Shown here piece by piece: positions 6,028-6,029 of a stretch of 6,029 bases of DNA; within the stretch, counting starts at the first letter, position 1; every line of letters begins with the position of its first letter. The position numbers were made by a program, and so were the translations under genes. The DNA comes from Candidatus Bathyarchaeota archaeon (lineage in GTDB: Archaea > Thermoproteota > Bathyarchaeia > Bathyarchaeales > Bathyarchaeaceae): assembly GCA_030669695.1 (NCBI GenBank), contig DAOVDC010000046.1, positions 1 to 6,029 of the forward strand, read 5' to 3'. Below the pieces are notes generated by a model. The model was given only the letters and a program-made list of their open reading frames with translations, searched no databases and was not told the DNA's origin.

Positions 6028-6029
6028 TT

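Overview
The window looks archaeal. A thiolase is translationally coupled to a DUF35 zinc-ribbon/OB-fold partner, the tungstate transporter is of the Wtp type, start sites carry GGAG-like ribosome binding sites, and intergenic gaps hold TATA-like boxes and a T-rich terminator. The base composition is moderate and nothing suggests a plasmid, phage or insertion sequence. A Thermoproteota/Bathyarchaeia-like host is my guess; the lineage cannot be fixed from this sequence alone.

Left part (1-1188, + strand): the C-terminal two thirds of an SCP2-type/archaeal thiolase, cut by the window edge, overlaps by ATGA with a DUF35 acyl-CoA-binding protein. In many archaea this pair forms a channelling complex with HMG-CoA synthase at the start of the mevalonate (isoprenoid lipid) pathway. 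The synthase gene would be expected just upstream, outside the window.

Middle left (1183-2164): a HAD-family phosphatase on the minus strand converges on the DUF35 gene with a 6-base overlap. It diverges, across a 76-base gap, from a 74-residue helix-turn-helix-like protein on the plus strand.

Centre (2188-5114, minus strand): a complete, tightly packed tungstate/molybdate ABC transporter operon, transcribed wtpA-wtpB-wtpC (binding protein, permease, ATPase). A 3-base gap separates A and B, and an ATGA overlap joins B and C. The gap upstream of wtpA holds two side-by-side 24-base dyads with CGnTATn arms, resembling ModE operators. This is the most interesting regulatory signal in the window.

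Right part (5236-6029): a 127-residue protein matches only the C-terminal half of a KaiC/RecA-like ATPase and has no Walker A. Next comes a short unassigned gap, then the C-terminal 71 residues of a two-CxxC zinc-ribbon protein on the minus strand, running off the right edge. I see no strong evidence for a wholly new system; this is mostly core metabolic and transport DNA with a few points worth checking.
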